Below are positions 29,141-38,782 of a stretch of DNA of 64,000 bases, in pieces. This DNA comes from Nymphaea colorata (Eukaryota > Streptophyta > Magnoliopsida > Nymphaeales > Nymphaeaceae). The notes under the pieces were generated by a model. That model saw nothing but the letters and a program-made list of their open reading frames with translations, had not been told where the DNA came from and made no database searches. The DNA is taken from assembly GCF_008831285.2 (NCBI RefSeq), contig NC_045138.2, positions 25,453,934-25,517,933 on the forward strand, in the 5' to 3' direction. Both the position numbers and the translations under genes were made by a program. The first letter of the stretch is position 1. Every line of letters begins with the position of its first letter.

Positions 29141-31202
29141 GGGCCGGCAGAGGCCGTGGCTCTCCCTCAAAATTTTTGAGAGAAAAAATTATTGTTATAT
29201 TTTGAAAAATTTTAATTTGGCTCTTATAAAAATTTTGAAAGTTATTGTTTGGGCTTTGTATAAATTTTGAAAATAATATCAAACATCCCAACAAAAAATT
29301 TCCGACTATGCACCTGCCATCCCCTTAAGAACCATCCCAGGGTAGTTGGGTTTCTAACTCATTTGCAGAAAACTTTAGCAAAAGAAAGTCAATAATTAAT
29401 TAATTGGTGCAATTGGACCTGATAAAGTAGGGGCTTGCAATTACTTTGCATGAGTATGCCTGATCGAAGCTTGTCTCTTCATATTTATCAAAGGATAAGT
29501 GACAATATAGACGGACTTTCAAACGGCAGTACTGTATGGGGAAGTAATTTAGCGCAAGAGAGGACCTACCAAACTTTATATAAGGAACTAGCGATGGTCA
29601 ACTACGCACCTAACTTTTTCTTTGTATTGTTCGAAGAATAACTATGTTTTGCGCCGTGCATTCATGATGACTTTAAAAAATATTGATGAAAAATTGCAAG
29701 TTTCATTAGCTTGCATTTTTTTCCAACTATTCATATACAAGATTCAGCATATAACATAAAAGATTTTTTTATTAGCGTTTGAAATATGTATTCAACATTT
29801 TTTTATTAATACTAGAAAGTTCTTCAAGAAGAACCTAACCTTATTAATTACAAAGTTACAGTCACTTTTCTTGCTTTGTAAAATAATTATTGGTAGGGAT
29901 GTCAATATATCCGATTTGAATCGGATATCCGACCGATCTGATCCGAAAAAAACGGATATGGATAAAAATTTAATATCCGATTAAGAAATCGGATCGGATT
30001 CGGATTTAATAAATGACATCCGATCAGATTCGGATTCGGATGCGGATATACATGAATATCAGATCGGATTCGGATACAGATTCAGATCGAATTCAGTTTT
30101 AGACAAATATCCTCTATCTAATACTTGAAAAATGGCAAAATTCGGTTCAAAATTCGGATTCGGATCAGATTCAGATTGTAAAATCGGATTTTGGATTCGG
30201 ATTCGGACATGACTTTGCTTTATCCGAATTCGAATCCGAATCCGAATTCGAATATATGAATATCGAAAAAACGGATATGGTTGAAGATATATTCGATCCG
30301 AATCCGATCCGTTGACATCCCTAATTATTGGTGCTAATCATAACAACTAAATTTTCAAACACAAATTTTCGATTCTTTTTTATTAAACATAAAATAACTG
30401 AAATGGCTGATACAGCATATTTATTATTCCCCTTTCTTTATCAGCTATACAATGGAACGTTTGTGCCATAAGAAATATATGTATACATGTAAATATAAGT
30501 TTGAAGACTCCAAAGTATTTGTGAACACTAACTATAAAATTTTGCTGTTCAGGCAATACGAACCGTCCTTATCTGGATTGAGCGAAGACCCGAAATTTAG
30601 TTGGTGGTTGCTCAAGGTTGAAGCAATATTGCTCCACAGCTTAGTTTACAATTATTTGCAATGAATAGCTAGATTAGGAGTTGAGTGAGAGCTTCATCTT
30701 TCCTGTGGCGGCAAAATGAAATACTCCTCTTACTTACCCCAAAACGATGGGATTTGGACTTGGTCAATTTGGATCTACGCATGCTACCATATTGTAATCG
30801 GGACTCCCACAATATTTTTAAGTTTAATTTCTTGTCTTGTGGTTTTAACCGAACGGCTTATCATCATGATCCGTATATTGCAATGAACTATATGCTCCAT
30901 ATTTAACGTGCAGGTTGAAAATATTTAGAAAATATGACAACTAATCACTAAACAACTACCTTTATAAATTCTTCAAGATTCTTCATCATCTTGAATATAT
31001 GATAAAACTTTTCAATAAGAGGCGTTATAGAAAAAAAATGTCACCAGCCTTTGCAGTTGTAAGAGCTATCACAACACATGCCAGGTATCATTTGAATCAA
31101 AATAAAAGGGCGTGACTTTATTCACAAGTTGGAATAGTAGGCATACATGTCACACGCATCTGTTAATCTTATAACAGTGCATCCCCACACAACAAGTCCT
31201 TC
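29141..31202. other. Spacer between GLP-a and GLP-b
   Basis: Outside the 430-bp element this is non-coding and closely parallels 40.36-41.42 kb (for example gaatggaacgtttgtgccataag-type wording at both places). The last 200 bp, before GLP-b, parallel 37.49-37.74 kb downstream of GLP-d. A tttatt word at 31117-31122 gives AATAAA on the minus strand about 80 nt beyond the GLP-b stop and is the likely poly(A) signal. Confidence 0.65.
29894..30323. mobile_element. Non-autonomous hAT-type element, 430 bp, 8-bp TSD
   Basis: It has perfect 12-bp terminal inverted repeats TAGGGATGTCAA / TTGACATCCCTA and an exact 8-bp target duplication ATTATTGG (29886-29893 and 30324-30331). The interior is made of alternating cggatt/gaatccg words that form a long hairpin. 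The paralogous spacer near 40.85 kb has an empty site. No coding capacity. Confidence 0.95.
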
Positions 31203-32020
31203 TTAATTGTTATTGTCCATCCAGAAGAAAGACTGCAGCTCATCAATCGCCTTCCTTTCAACCCGGAAGGCCTTGGCAAGAAGGTAATCCGAGATGGGTG
31301 GCTTCGCCCCGAGCACAGCATTAGCAATGGTGATGACGCCTGGGTTCTGGCTGCTCAGCCCGGCAATGGCCACAGCACCTCCTTCCCCTACGTTCTGCTG
31401 GAAGTGGATCAGCCCCTGCGGGAACACAAACACATCTCCCTTGTACAACTTCTTGGTGAACAGCCGGTTCTCCGGGTTGCTGGTCACGAACCCCACATAG
31501 AGGCAGCCTTCCAGCACCACCAGGATCTCGGTTCCACGGGGGTGGATGTGGGGTGGGTTCAGTCCCCGTGGAGCGAAGTCAATCCGAGCCAGGGAGATGC
31601 CCAGCGTGTTCAGTCCAGGAATTTGTTGAACGTTGACCGCGGTCACCATCGATCCCAGTGGGTTGGATGTGTTGCCAGGCATGTCCAGCCCAGAGAAGAA
31701 GAAATCTTCCGGCTTAGCCATCATTGGGTTCTTGCACACCTTGCCATTCACAACAACTGCAGCAGACAATGAGGTAATTGAACATGAATCACATAAGAAC
31801 ATTACGAACATTGAATATTAGACACATAAAAAGACTATAATTCCCATGAATATACGGCAAGGCTCACACCTCCACACACACACTCACACAAGTATAAAGA
31901 AGAAAATTACGCACTTGGGCTGTTACGGTCAGCAACACAGAAGTCTTGGAGCTGGCTAGGATCAGAAGCATGGGAGAAGGCAGCTACAAGAGAAAAGAGG
32001 ATGAGGTATGTGAGCTTCAT
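31203..32020 (-). CDS. GLP: GLP-b: germin-like protein (type II), intact
   Basis: Exons 32020-31915 and 31756-31203 encode 219 residues. A signal peptide ([18 protein letters not shown], cut predicted near 18) leads to an apoplastic protein. Cys28 and Cys43 would form the germin disulphide, and Asn64-Thr-Ser is a glycosylation sequon. Cupin box 1 is HIHPRGTE (His105, His107, Glu112); box 2 is [13 protein letters not shown] (His153), preceded by Lys to give the KGD tripeptide. These four ligands bind manganese in germins, which form hexamers and can have oxalate oxidase or superoxide dismutase activity; which applies here is unknown. It differs from its neighbours in the C-terminal region ([29 protein letters not shown]), the most diverged of the intact copies there. 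The wording matches germin subfamily 1. Confidence 0.93.
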
Positions 32021-32120
32021 CTTGAAGGCTAGCCTTGAGAAACGCAACCTGTGTATTGTATGCAACTCTTAAAGGCTGAAACCCTCTGAGGATGCTGGAA
32101 GATGGTACCGTGCATCGGCA

Positions 32121-32188
32121 TTTATAGTGTTGGAGAGAAGACTTAGCCCACTTATCTTGCGTTAGAATATTAGGATATGGAATAAGTC
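32121..32188 (-). promoter_or_regulatory. GLP-b promoter: TATA box and conserved type II block
   Basis: Minus strand CTATAAA at 32127-32121, about 100 nt before the ATG. At 32141-32188 lies a block shared by all six type II units; read on plus it contains cttatcttgcgttagaat and taggatatggaata. On the minus strand it includes GATAAG, the core of the plant I-box/GATA site. Function is inferred from conservation only. Confidence 0.55.
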
Positions 32189-33150
32189 GGCAATCCTTGC
32201 CTTGCTGATTGATTCACAACTTCAACTTCCCTGAATTTTGGACTCGACTAAATCATCTTCACCTATGACCAATTCGAGCACTCAGAGATGTTGCTTGCAC
32301 GAATTCAAATTTCGTCATCTTCCTAATTCTATTAAATATTTAACAGTAGCAGATATCACCTCACCCGGTAGTTTCTATTTGAAGGTGGACGTTTTCTTCC
32401 AAACTTCTATTTTCCTATGGTATAGGGTCTCTACTTTATGTAGCTCAAAGTGACATCCTCATTGTATTTAAAGTTGCATGTGGGTGGCTCTTCTTCTACA
32501 ACACAAAAAAGTTAATATCTTAAAAATTTGAAATAGAGACAATCTGCCAGCCAGCAGTCCCCCCTACCCTAAATAGACAGATGCCATGGTTCCCCTCACA
32601 TTTTGTGAAAAAAAAAATATTTATAGCTATATTCTTAGAAAATTTTAATTTTTAGTCAATGTAAAAGTTTTGAAAATATTTTTCAGCCTTTTTATAAATT
32701 TTGAAAATACTTTTCCATCCCCAACAAAAGTTTCGGACTCGACCGCAGACCCACTCATTTGCGAAAAACGTAGGCATTATCAGAAAAGAAAAGCAATAAT
32801 TAATTAATTGGTGTCATCAATCGACCTGGTAAGGAAGAAGGCAATTTAATGTCACTATTCTAATTGCTATTATTTGGTATGAGTTATATGTATTTGACTA
32901 GGCTGTAACGCACTTAAATTAATAATATATAAGGCCGCAATATTATCTCTAAAGGGAACGAGCATGCCTGATTTCAAGCTTGTCCGTTCATATTTATCAA
33001 AGGTCAAATGTCGTTACCGTTGACTTTATATAAGGAACTAGCAATAGTCAAATGCACACCTAACTTTTTTTAACTTTTTTTTTTTGTCTTGTAAGGAACT
33101 AGCAATAGTCAATTGCACACCTAACTTTTTCTTTGTCTTGTATTGTTTAG
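32189..33150. other. Spacer between GLP-b and GLP-c, left part
   Basis: Non-coding. From about 32.55 kb it carries the duplicated spacer block also seen at 29.15 and 40.35 kb (tttgaaaatatttttcagcc-type AT-rich wording). A short internal direct repeat of aaggaactagcaatagtcaa occurs at about 33.03 and 33.09 kb. Confidence 0.5.
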
Positions 33151-33476
33151 TAAGCTTGGGCTTATCAATTATTTTGGGTGGGCAGCATCAGGTAGGCCCA
33201 CCCCGATAAGAAGTCGGGCTCGAGCCGGCCCCGCACCCAAAGTCTGGACCTGGACCCCATTCGATTAAATTACAAAATATATATTTTCAATATAAAATAA
33301 CAAATAAATATTAAAAATTATAATAAAATATTATAATTATATATAAAAATAATAAAAAATATATTAAAAAACTGTTATCAGATCCACCCGGGCTGTTCCA
33401 ATAACATTTTGGGCCGACCCCCATGCCTTTCTTTTCGGGCCCGGGTACCGAGTACCTGCCTCGTTAGAAGGATAAC
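33151..33476. mobile_element. Non-autonomous hAT-type element, about 325 bp
   Basis: Starts TAAGCTTGGGC and ends near cctcgTTA, with GC-rich flanks (gggctcgagccggcc, gggcccgggtacc) and an AT-rich core, as in the 28.84 kb element. The sister spacer at about 29.63 kb continues uninterrupted (tattgttcgaagaataac). The target duplication is degraded (ttgtttag versus ctcgttag), so the right limit is uncertain by a few bases. Confidence 0.65.
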
Positions 33477-34199
33477 TATGCTTTGCGCCATGCATTAATT
33501 AATGATGACTTTAAAATTATTGATGAAAAATGTAAGTTTCATTAGCTTCCATTTTTTTCCAACTATACCCAGTCATATATTGACGCATGATTAAGCATAT
33601 TAACATAAAAATTTCTTTACTAATGTTTGAAATAAGTATTCAACATTTTTTTATAATACTAGAAAGTTCTTCAAGAAGAACCTAACTTTAATGACAAAGT
33701 TACAGTTACTTTAATTTTCTTGCTTGGTTAAATATTAATTGTTACTAATAATAACAATTAAATTTTCAAAAACAAATTTTCCAATACTTTTTTATTAAAC
33801 ATAAAAAAAATTAAAATGGCTTATTCAGCGCATATTTATTATTTCCCTTCTATTGTCAGTGACACAACGGAACGTTTGTGCCATAAGAAGTACTTGTATA
33901 CATGTAAAAATTAGTTTGAGGAATCCAAATAATTTGTGAACACTTAGTAGAAAAATAAAATCTGCTGCTTAAGCAATATGAACCACCCTCATCTGGATTG
34001 AGTGAAGGCCTGAAATTTAGTTGCTAGTTGCTCAAGGTTGAAGCAATGTGGCTCCATCGCGACCATATCCAATTATGGATAAGATCGAGTTGCATGGATG
34101 AGGGTGTTCACACAACAAATATATACCTAAGAAAAAAAAGGAGGGGGTTGGAGCATTTTAATTCTTTTTATAAAAAAATGAACATTTTAAACTTTTAAC

Positions 34200-34545
34200 T
34201 TTTTGATATCCGATTTGTTCCTTTTAAAAATCTCTCTCTTTCTCTCTTTTGTCTTTTACTTGAGATCGTATCTGGAGGTTGTTGCTCATTTCTTCTTGGT
34301 GGCACATTTGGGAAGAACTCAACAACAGGGTCTTCAGGGACACATTCTCATCGTCGGAGTCTGTGGCACGTCTTGTGCAGGGAGATGTTTACTTTGCTAT
34401 TCGGCTACGGCGCCATCCTTCATCTACTGCTGGGACTCTGCTGTTCTGTCTGTTCACTCTTTCTCCAAATTTTGTTATATATTTTCATTTTATCGGCTCT
34501 CTTTCTCTCTCTCTCTTCTTTTACTTACTTAGTGAAAGACATTTT
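34200..34545 (+). mobile_element. LINE-type retrotransposon 3' fragment
   Basis: The plus strand from about 34.28 kb reads LLISSWWHIWEELNNRVF, then RDTFSSSESVARLVQGDV. This matches the C-terminal end that follows the zinc-binding region of plant non-LTR reverse transcriptases. The matching spacer at 41.1-41.5 kb lacks it. No catalytic part is present and no clear poly(A) tail or target duplication was found. It is a dead fragment of an ordinary plant retroelement. Confidence 0.6.
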
Positions 34546-35350
34546 AGTTATCACATACCCATGCATTCATTATGGCACTCGTATAATTACACAATCAAAG
34601 CATTATTTTTCGTGATTTTTCTAATGATCAAAGCCATGTGTATTCATGAAAACTGTCATAGAAACTCTTTTTTTTTTCCCCAAAATATTACCCTCTATGT
34701 GTTACATCAATATCATTTCATTTTTTGTTTGAAGTTATAACAAACTTGGGCCCTGATTTCCATCCATACCAGATTAAGGCATAGTATAGTTTGCAATCCA
34801 TTTTACAACTCTTCCCATTAACTGTCGCTCGTAAACGAGCACACAATGAATGAATTGTATGATACAAAATTATACAAAAAAAAGCTAATAACGAATGGTC
34901 CAATAAAAAAAGTGGATCTTTTACTGGGTATTTTAGGAGACGAAGGGCCGGATCAATGAGGAATTATTAATTTGAAGATGTTTGGATTTTCGATTCTAAT
35001 ATAGCAGTATACCAACAAGAGTACTATCAGCTGTTCTAAAGAAATGCAATATTTTTTCTTCAACGAACTCTAATGCAAATACAATAAACAATAACCCATC
35101 TTGTGATTACCTAACTCAAATTTGATAGAGAAGGGCCTTGATAAACTTGGAAGGCGCTCGCTAAATCTGTACCCAGGTAGACGTGTAAAAGATCCACATG
35201 ACATTATAACTTCGATCGACACGCTTCATCAACATAATGAATGGAAGCAGCATAAATCCGAATACAATTGCCGGCCGTGACACGAAAGGGCGAGTTAATT
35301 TTATTTTGGATAAAGCCCCTTGATCCAGAGGTTGGTAAGAGGGCCATAGC
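34546..35350. other. Spacer, block shared with 41.54-42.3 kb
   Basis: Non-coding. It aligns by eye with 41.54-42.3 kb, downstream of GLP-e (for example acaatcaaagcattatttttc and ttttattttggata words in both). This places it as the 3' flank of a type I unit and supports GLP-c being the remains of one. Confidence 0.6.
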
Positions 35351-35651
35351 TAAGTCTCGGCATTGGACCGGATCAGCCTGATAAGGAGCCCGGCTCGGGC
35401 TGGCTCGACACCCCAAACTCGTGCCTAGATACAGTCTGACTATTAAAACTCAAGCTTGAGCTTGGCTCAGGCTCAATCCAATTAAATTAAAAAGAATATT
35501 TTTAATATAAAATAATATATATATATATAATTAATCATAATAAAATATTATCTTTATATATAAAAAATTAATAAATAAATATTAATTTTCTAGACTTGGG
35601 CTCGAGTCGGGCCGAGTACCCGTCAGCGGCCCAACTCGCTGCTCAACCTTA
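35351..35651. mobile_element. Non-autonomous hAT-type element, about 300 bp
   Basis: Ends TAAGTCTCGGCAT and GCTCAACCTTA; GC-rich subterminal parts and AT-rich core as in the 28.84 kb element. No target duplication is visible (gccatagc versus tacggttt), perhaps through local rearrangement of this broken unit. Confidence 0.65.
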
Positions 35652-35823
35652 TACGGTTTCATTAGTTCAATTTTCATGTTACTCTTACTCTTCTCAATGC
35701 AACACTCTCTCCACTCCTATCGTGAATGAACACCGGAAAGAAGGAAGGACTTCGAGGCATCTTCCCCTGGTCAAAAGATCGGTTCATAAACTGCACATGG
35801 TGGTAACAGTTTACAACATATAT

Positions 35824-35855
<32 letters not shown>

Positions 35856-35878
35856 GAAGTAGTTTTGTACCAAGAGTT

Positions 35879-35968
35879 GGCAACACAGAAGTCCTGTAGC
35901 TGGCTTGGTTCAGAGGCATGGCAGAGGGCAGCCATAAGGGAGAGAAGGACGAGGAATAGGAGCTTCAT
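35879..35968 (-). pseudogene. GLP-c: solo exon 1 of a germin-like gene (type I)
   Basis: The minus strand from 35968 encodes [18 protein letters not shown] then [12 protein letters not shown], that is, 30 of the 35 codons of exon 1. It then runs straight into intron-like sequence (AACTCTTGGTACAAAAC). Exon 2 is missing. The next recognisable sequence downstream, at about 35.79 kb and lower, matches the 3' flank of GLP-e at 42.48 kb. A deletion of roughly 1 kb therefore removed the end of exon 1, most of the intron and all of exon 2. A (TA)n run of about 28 bp marks the junction zone. The promoter type I TATA word is retained at 36087-36080. Confidence 0.85.
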
Positions 35969-36079
35969 CTTCTAATCGTTAGCGAAACTAGAGTGCGTGC
36001 TGTGTGGTTGTATGAAACGAAGACTGAGTGAAGAAGTTCTTGTGCTCTGGAGGATGCTCCTACATCTGGCGGGGTTCAA

Positions 36080-36087
36080 TATTTATA
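36080..36087 (-). promoter_or_regulatory. TATA box of GLP-c remnant (type I)
   Basis: Minus strand TATAAATA about 115 nt upstream of the GLP-c start, in the same context as units a and e. Confidence 0.55.
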
Positions 36088-37749
36088 AGGTTCTTGAAGA
36101 AGATCTGATCCCAGATCGACATTGTTGAGTTCATACTTTTTATCAGTCGCTCGAACAAGTCAATTGTCCACGTCTTACCGATCGGTATGATATTCCAACA
36201 TCCATAAATTTTGGGCAACCTCTCTATCTTATATACCTGTACTTAATTTGATGCGGTTGACTGTGTCCATTATTCTTGACCGTGTCATAATCAAATAAAT
36301 TGCTGCCTCTTAACTATTTTATTAATGTGACCATTTCTTACTCCATGGCCTTTTTGATGGATTAAAACTTGTTGAAATCTTGATGAAAGCAAAATTTATG
36401 ACTATGAAGCATCTACCCAGCTTTTTAATTAAATTCTAAACAAATGGCAAGAGTAAGTTGGCCAGAACAATTGCCAAATTGAGACGCGAAATCTGGCTAG
36501 TTCTGTTCTGATCCAAATCTGATACCTACAAAGCTTTTATTTGTCGGACAGTTTTTTAAAGAATTTCCTACAAACTTTAATCAGGTTTGCATATTGTTGC
36601 CGTGTGTGTATATATATATTTTACATGTATCTATTTGTGTCATTTCAACAAGGCACATATATTTTATACCATTTGCTGCAAACCAAACATCCAAGTCCTT
36701 ATTCTGATATATAGTAATTAAAGTTCTCCATCCTACCCTTTCAAGAGACGGGCTTCCTCTCCAATCCATCCCCGAAATTTTTCTTGTTTTGCTTTTGAGA
36801 TATGAACAATAAGCACTACCCAATCTGTTATCAATGTATGATGATTGCTTGAGCAGCGGCTACATAATTTACGCGGACATCGTGTATACAAGAATCCCAC
36901 TCATCATTAATTACTGACAAGACTTCAACAGAGAAAAACGCCCAAGGTTATGACCCATAATTTACCGGCGAAATGTGCAGCAAGGCACCTCCAGTAACAA
37001 AAAATATTATAGTTGGGCCCACTTCCAACCCGGCTTCTGGCTTCCAAGATCTAATTGATCCGTAGCTCCTTTAGTTTTGTTTCAAAAAGACTACGAAACC
37101 TTCTGGCGAAATGTTCAATTGACAATTTCTTTTATAAGTTCACTAAGATTTTTGATAATCATACATACAAAACCAAACTTTTCAATATGGGGGTGTTACA
37201 ATCTAGTCCCCTTAAGATACATATGTTTGCACATGTGGGATCCCAACTTTGAATGTTGATCCGGTTTTTGATGCCATTGTTGCAACCTTGCCCGCTTTAT
37301 ACTAAGCATGGACTTTTGGTTTGGTAGATTCCAACTCGCTATCTTTGGTTCATCTAAAGGTGGAATACCAGCCCCTCAAGGTTTATTTGTTTTTAAACTA
37401 GTTTCGTTAAATATTGTAATGTTATGTATATATGAATGCTCTTTTCATATGCCCCTTTTAGAAATTTTTTCTTGCTCCACCATTAGGTTCAGCCATACCT
37501 TTATAAATTCTTCAACATTCGTCACCATGTTGAATATGTGATAACTTTTCAATGAGAAGCGTTATAAAAAAAGAAAACGTCACCAGCCGTTGCAGTTGTA
37601 AGAGCTATCACTACACACACTGATGTTCCAGGTATCATTTGTATCAAAATAAAAGGGCATGACTTTATTCATAAGTTGCCATAGTAGGCATACATGTCAC
37701 ACACATCTATTAATCTCATATTAATGCATCCCCACACACCAAGTCCTTC
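36088..37749. other. Spacer between GLP-c and GLP-d
   Basis: No gene seen. The first 150 bp match the upstream flank of GLP-e (43.76-43.87 kb). The last 250 bp (37.49-37.74 kb) match the 3' flank of GLP-b. A tttatt word at 37664-37669 gives the minus-strand AATAAA about 80 nt past the GLP-d stop. The middle is unassigned AT-rich sequence. Confidence 0.55.
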
Positions 37750-38615
37750 TTAGTTGTTGTTGTCCATCCAGAAGGCAGATTGCAGCTCATCAATCACCTT
37801 CTTGTCAACCTGGAAGGCCTTGGCAAGAAGGTCATCTGAGATGGGTGGCTTCGCCCCGAACACAGCATTAGCAATGGTGATGACGCCTGGGTTCTGGCTG
37901 CTCAGCCCAGCAATGGCCACAGCACCTTCTTCCCCTACGTTCTGCTGGAAGTGGATCAGCCCCTGCGGGAACACAAACACATCTCCCTTGTACAACTTCT
38001 TCGTGAACAGCCGGTTCTCCGGGTTGCTGGTCACGAACCCCACGTAGAGGCAGCCTTCCAGCACCACCAAGATCTCGGTTCCACGGGGTGGATGTGGGGT
38101 GGGTTCAGTCCCCATGGAGCGAAGTCAATCCGAGCCAGGGAGATGCCCAGCGTGTTCAGTCCAGAGATATTTTGAACGTTGACCGCAGTCACCATCGAGC
38201 CCAATGGGTTCGATGTGTTGCCAGGCTTGTCCAGCCCAGAGAAGAAGAAATCTTCTGGCTTAGCCATCATTGGATTCTTGCACACCTTGCCATTCACAAC
38301 AACTGCAGCAGAGAAAGAGGTAATTCAACATGAATAACATCAGAAAATTGCGAACATATCTCAAAATATAGCGCGATTGTTCTTTAATATGAATATTAGA
38401 TACGTAAAAATAACATGTTAAAAATATTATAATTCCCATCGACGTACGCCAAGGCTCTCACACAGGCACACACACACAGACTCACACAAGTATAAAGAAA
38501 ATTACGCACTTGGGCTATTAGGGTCAGCAACACAGAAGTCTTGGAGCTGGCTAGGATCAGAAGCATGGGAGAAGGCAGCTATAAGAGAAAAGAGGATGAG
38601 GTATGTGAGCTTCAT
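37750..38615 (-). pseudogene. GLP-d: germin-like protein with 1-bp frameshift (type II)
   Basis: Exon 1 is 38615-38510 (106 nt, [18 protein letters not shown], intact). Exon 2 is 38302-37750, 553 nt instead of the 554 found in every other copy. The missing base is in a G run: plus strand 38085-38088 has four G where GLP-b has five. It lies inside cupin box 1, just after HIHP, so the frame shifts before the glutamate ligand and the rest of the cupin barrel is lost. Both halves on either side remain fully open and nearly identical to GLP-f, so the break is recent, or could be a sequencing or assembly error in a homopolymer. A TATA box lies at 38720-38715. Confidence 0.85.
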
Positions 38616-38714
38616 CTTGAAGGCCAGCCTTGAGAAGTGCAACCTGTGTATTGTATGCAACTCTTAAGGCTGAAACCCTCTGAGGATGCTGGAGGATGGT
38701 GCCATGCACCGGCA

Positions 38715-38782
38715 TTTATAGTGTTGTACAGGAGACTTAGCCCACTTATCTTGCGTTAGAATATTAGGATATGGAATAGGTC
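38715..38782 (-). promoter_or_regulatory. GLP-d promoter: TATA box and conserved type II block
   Basis: Minus strand TATAAA about 100 nt before the ATG, followed upstream by the type II block (cttatcttgcgttagaat, taggatatggaata on plus) as in GLP-b. Confidence 0.5.

Noticed and set aside
37754-38047. Plus-strand open frame of about 97 codons (starts MLLSIQ) repeated opposite exon 2 in most GLP units
   Set aside because: It is the antisense shadow of the conserved cupin exon; its conservation follows from the coding strand, and it has no domain or promoter of its own.
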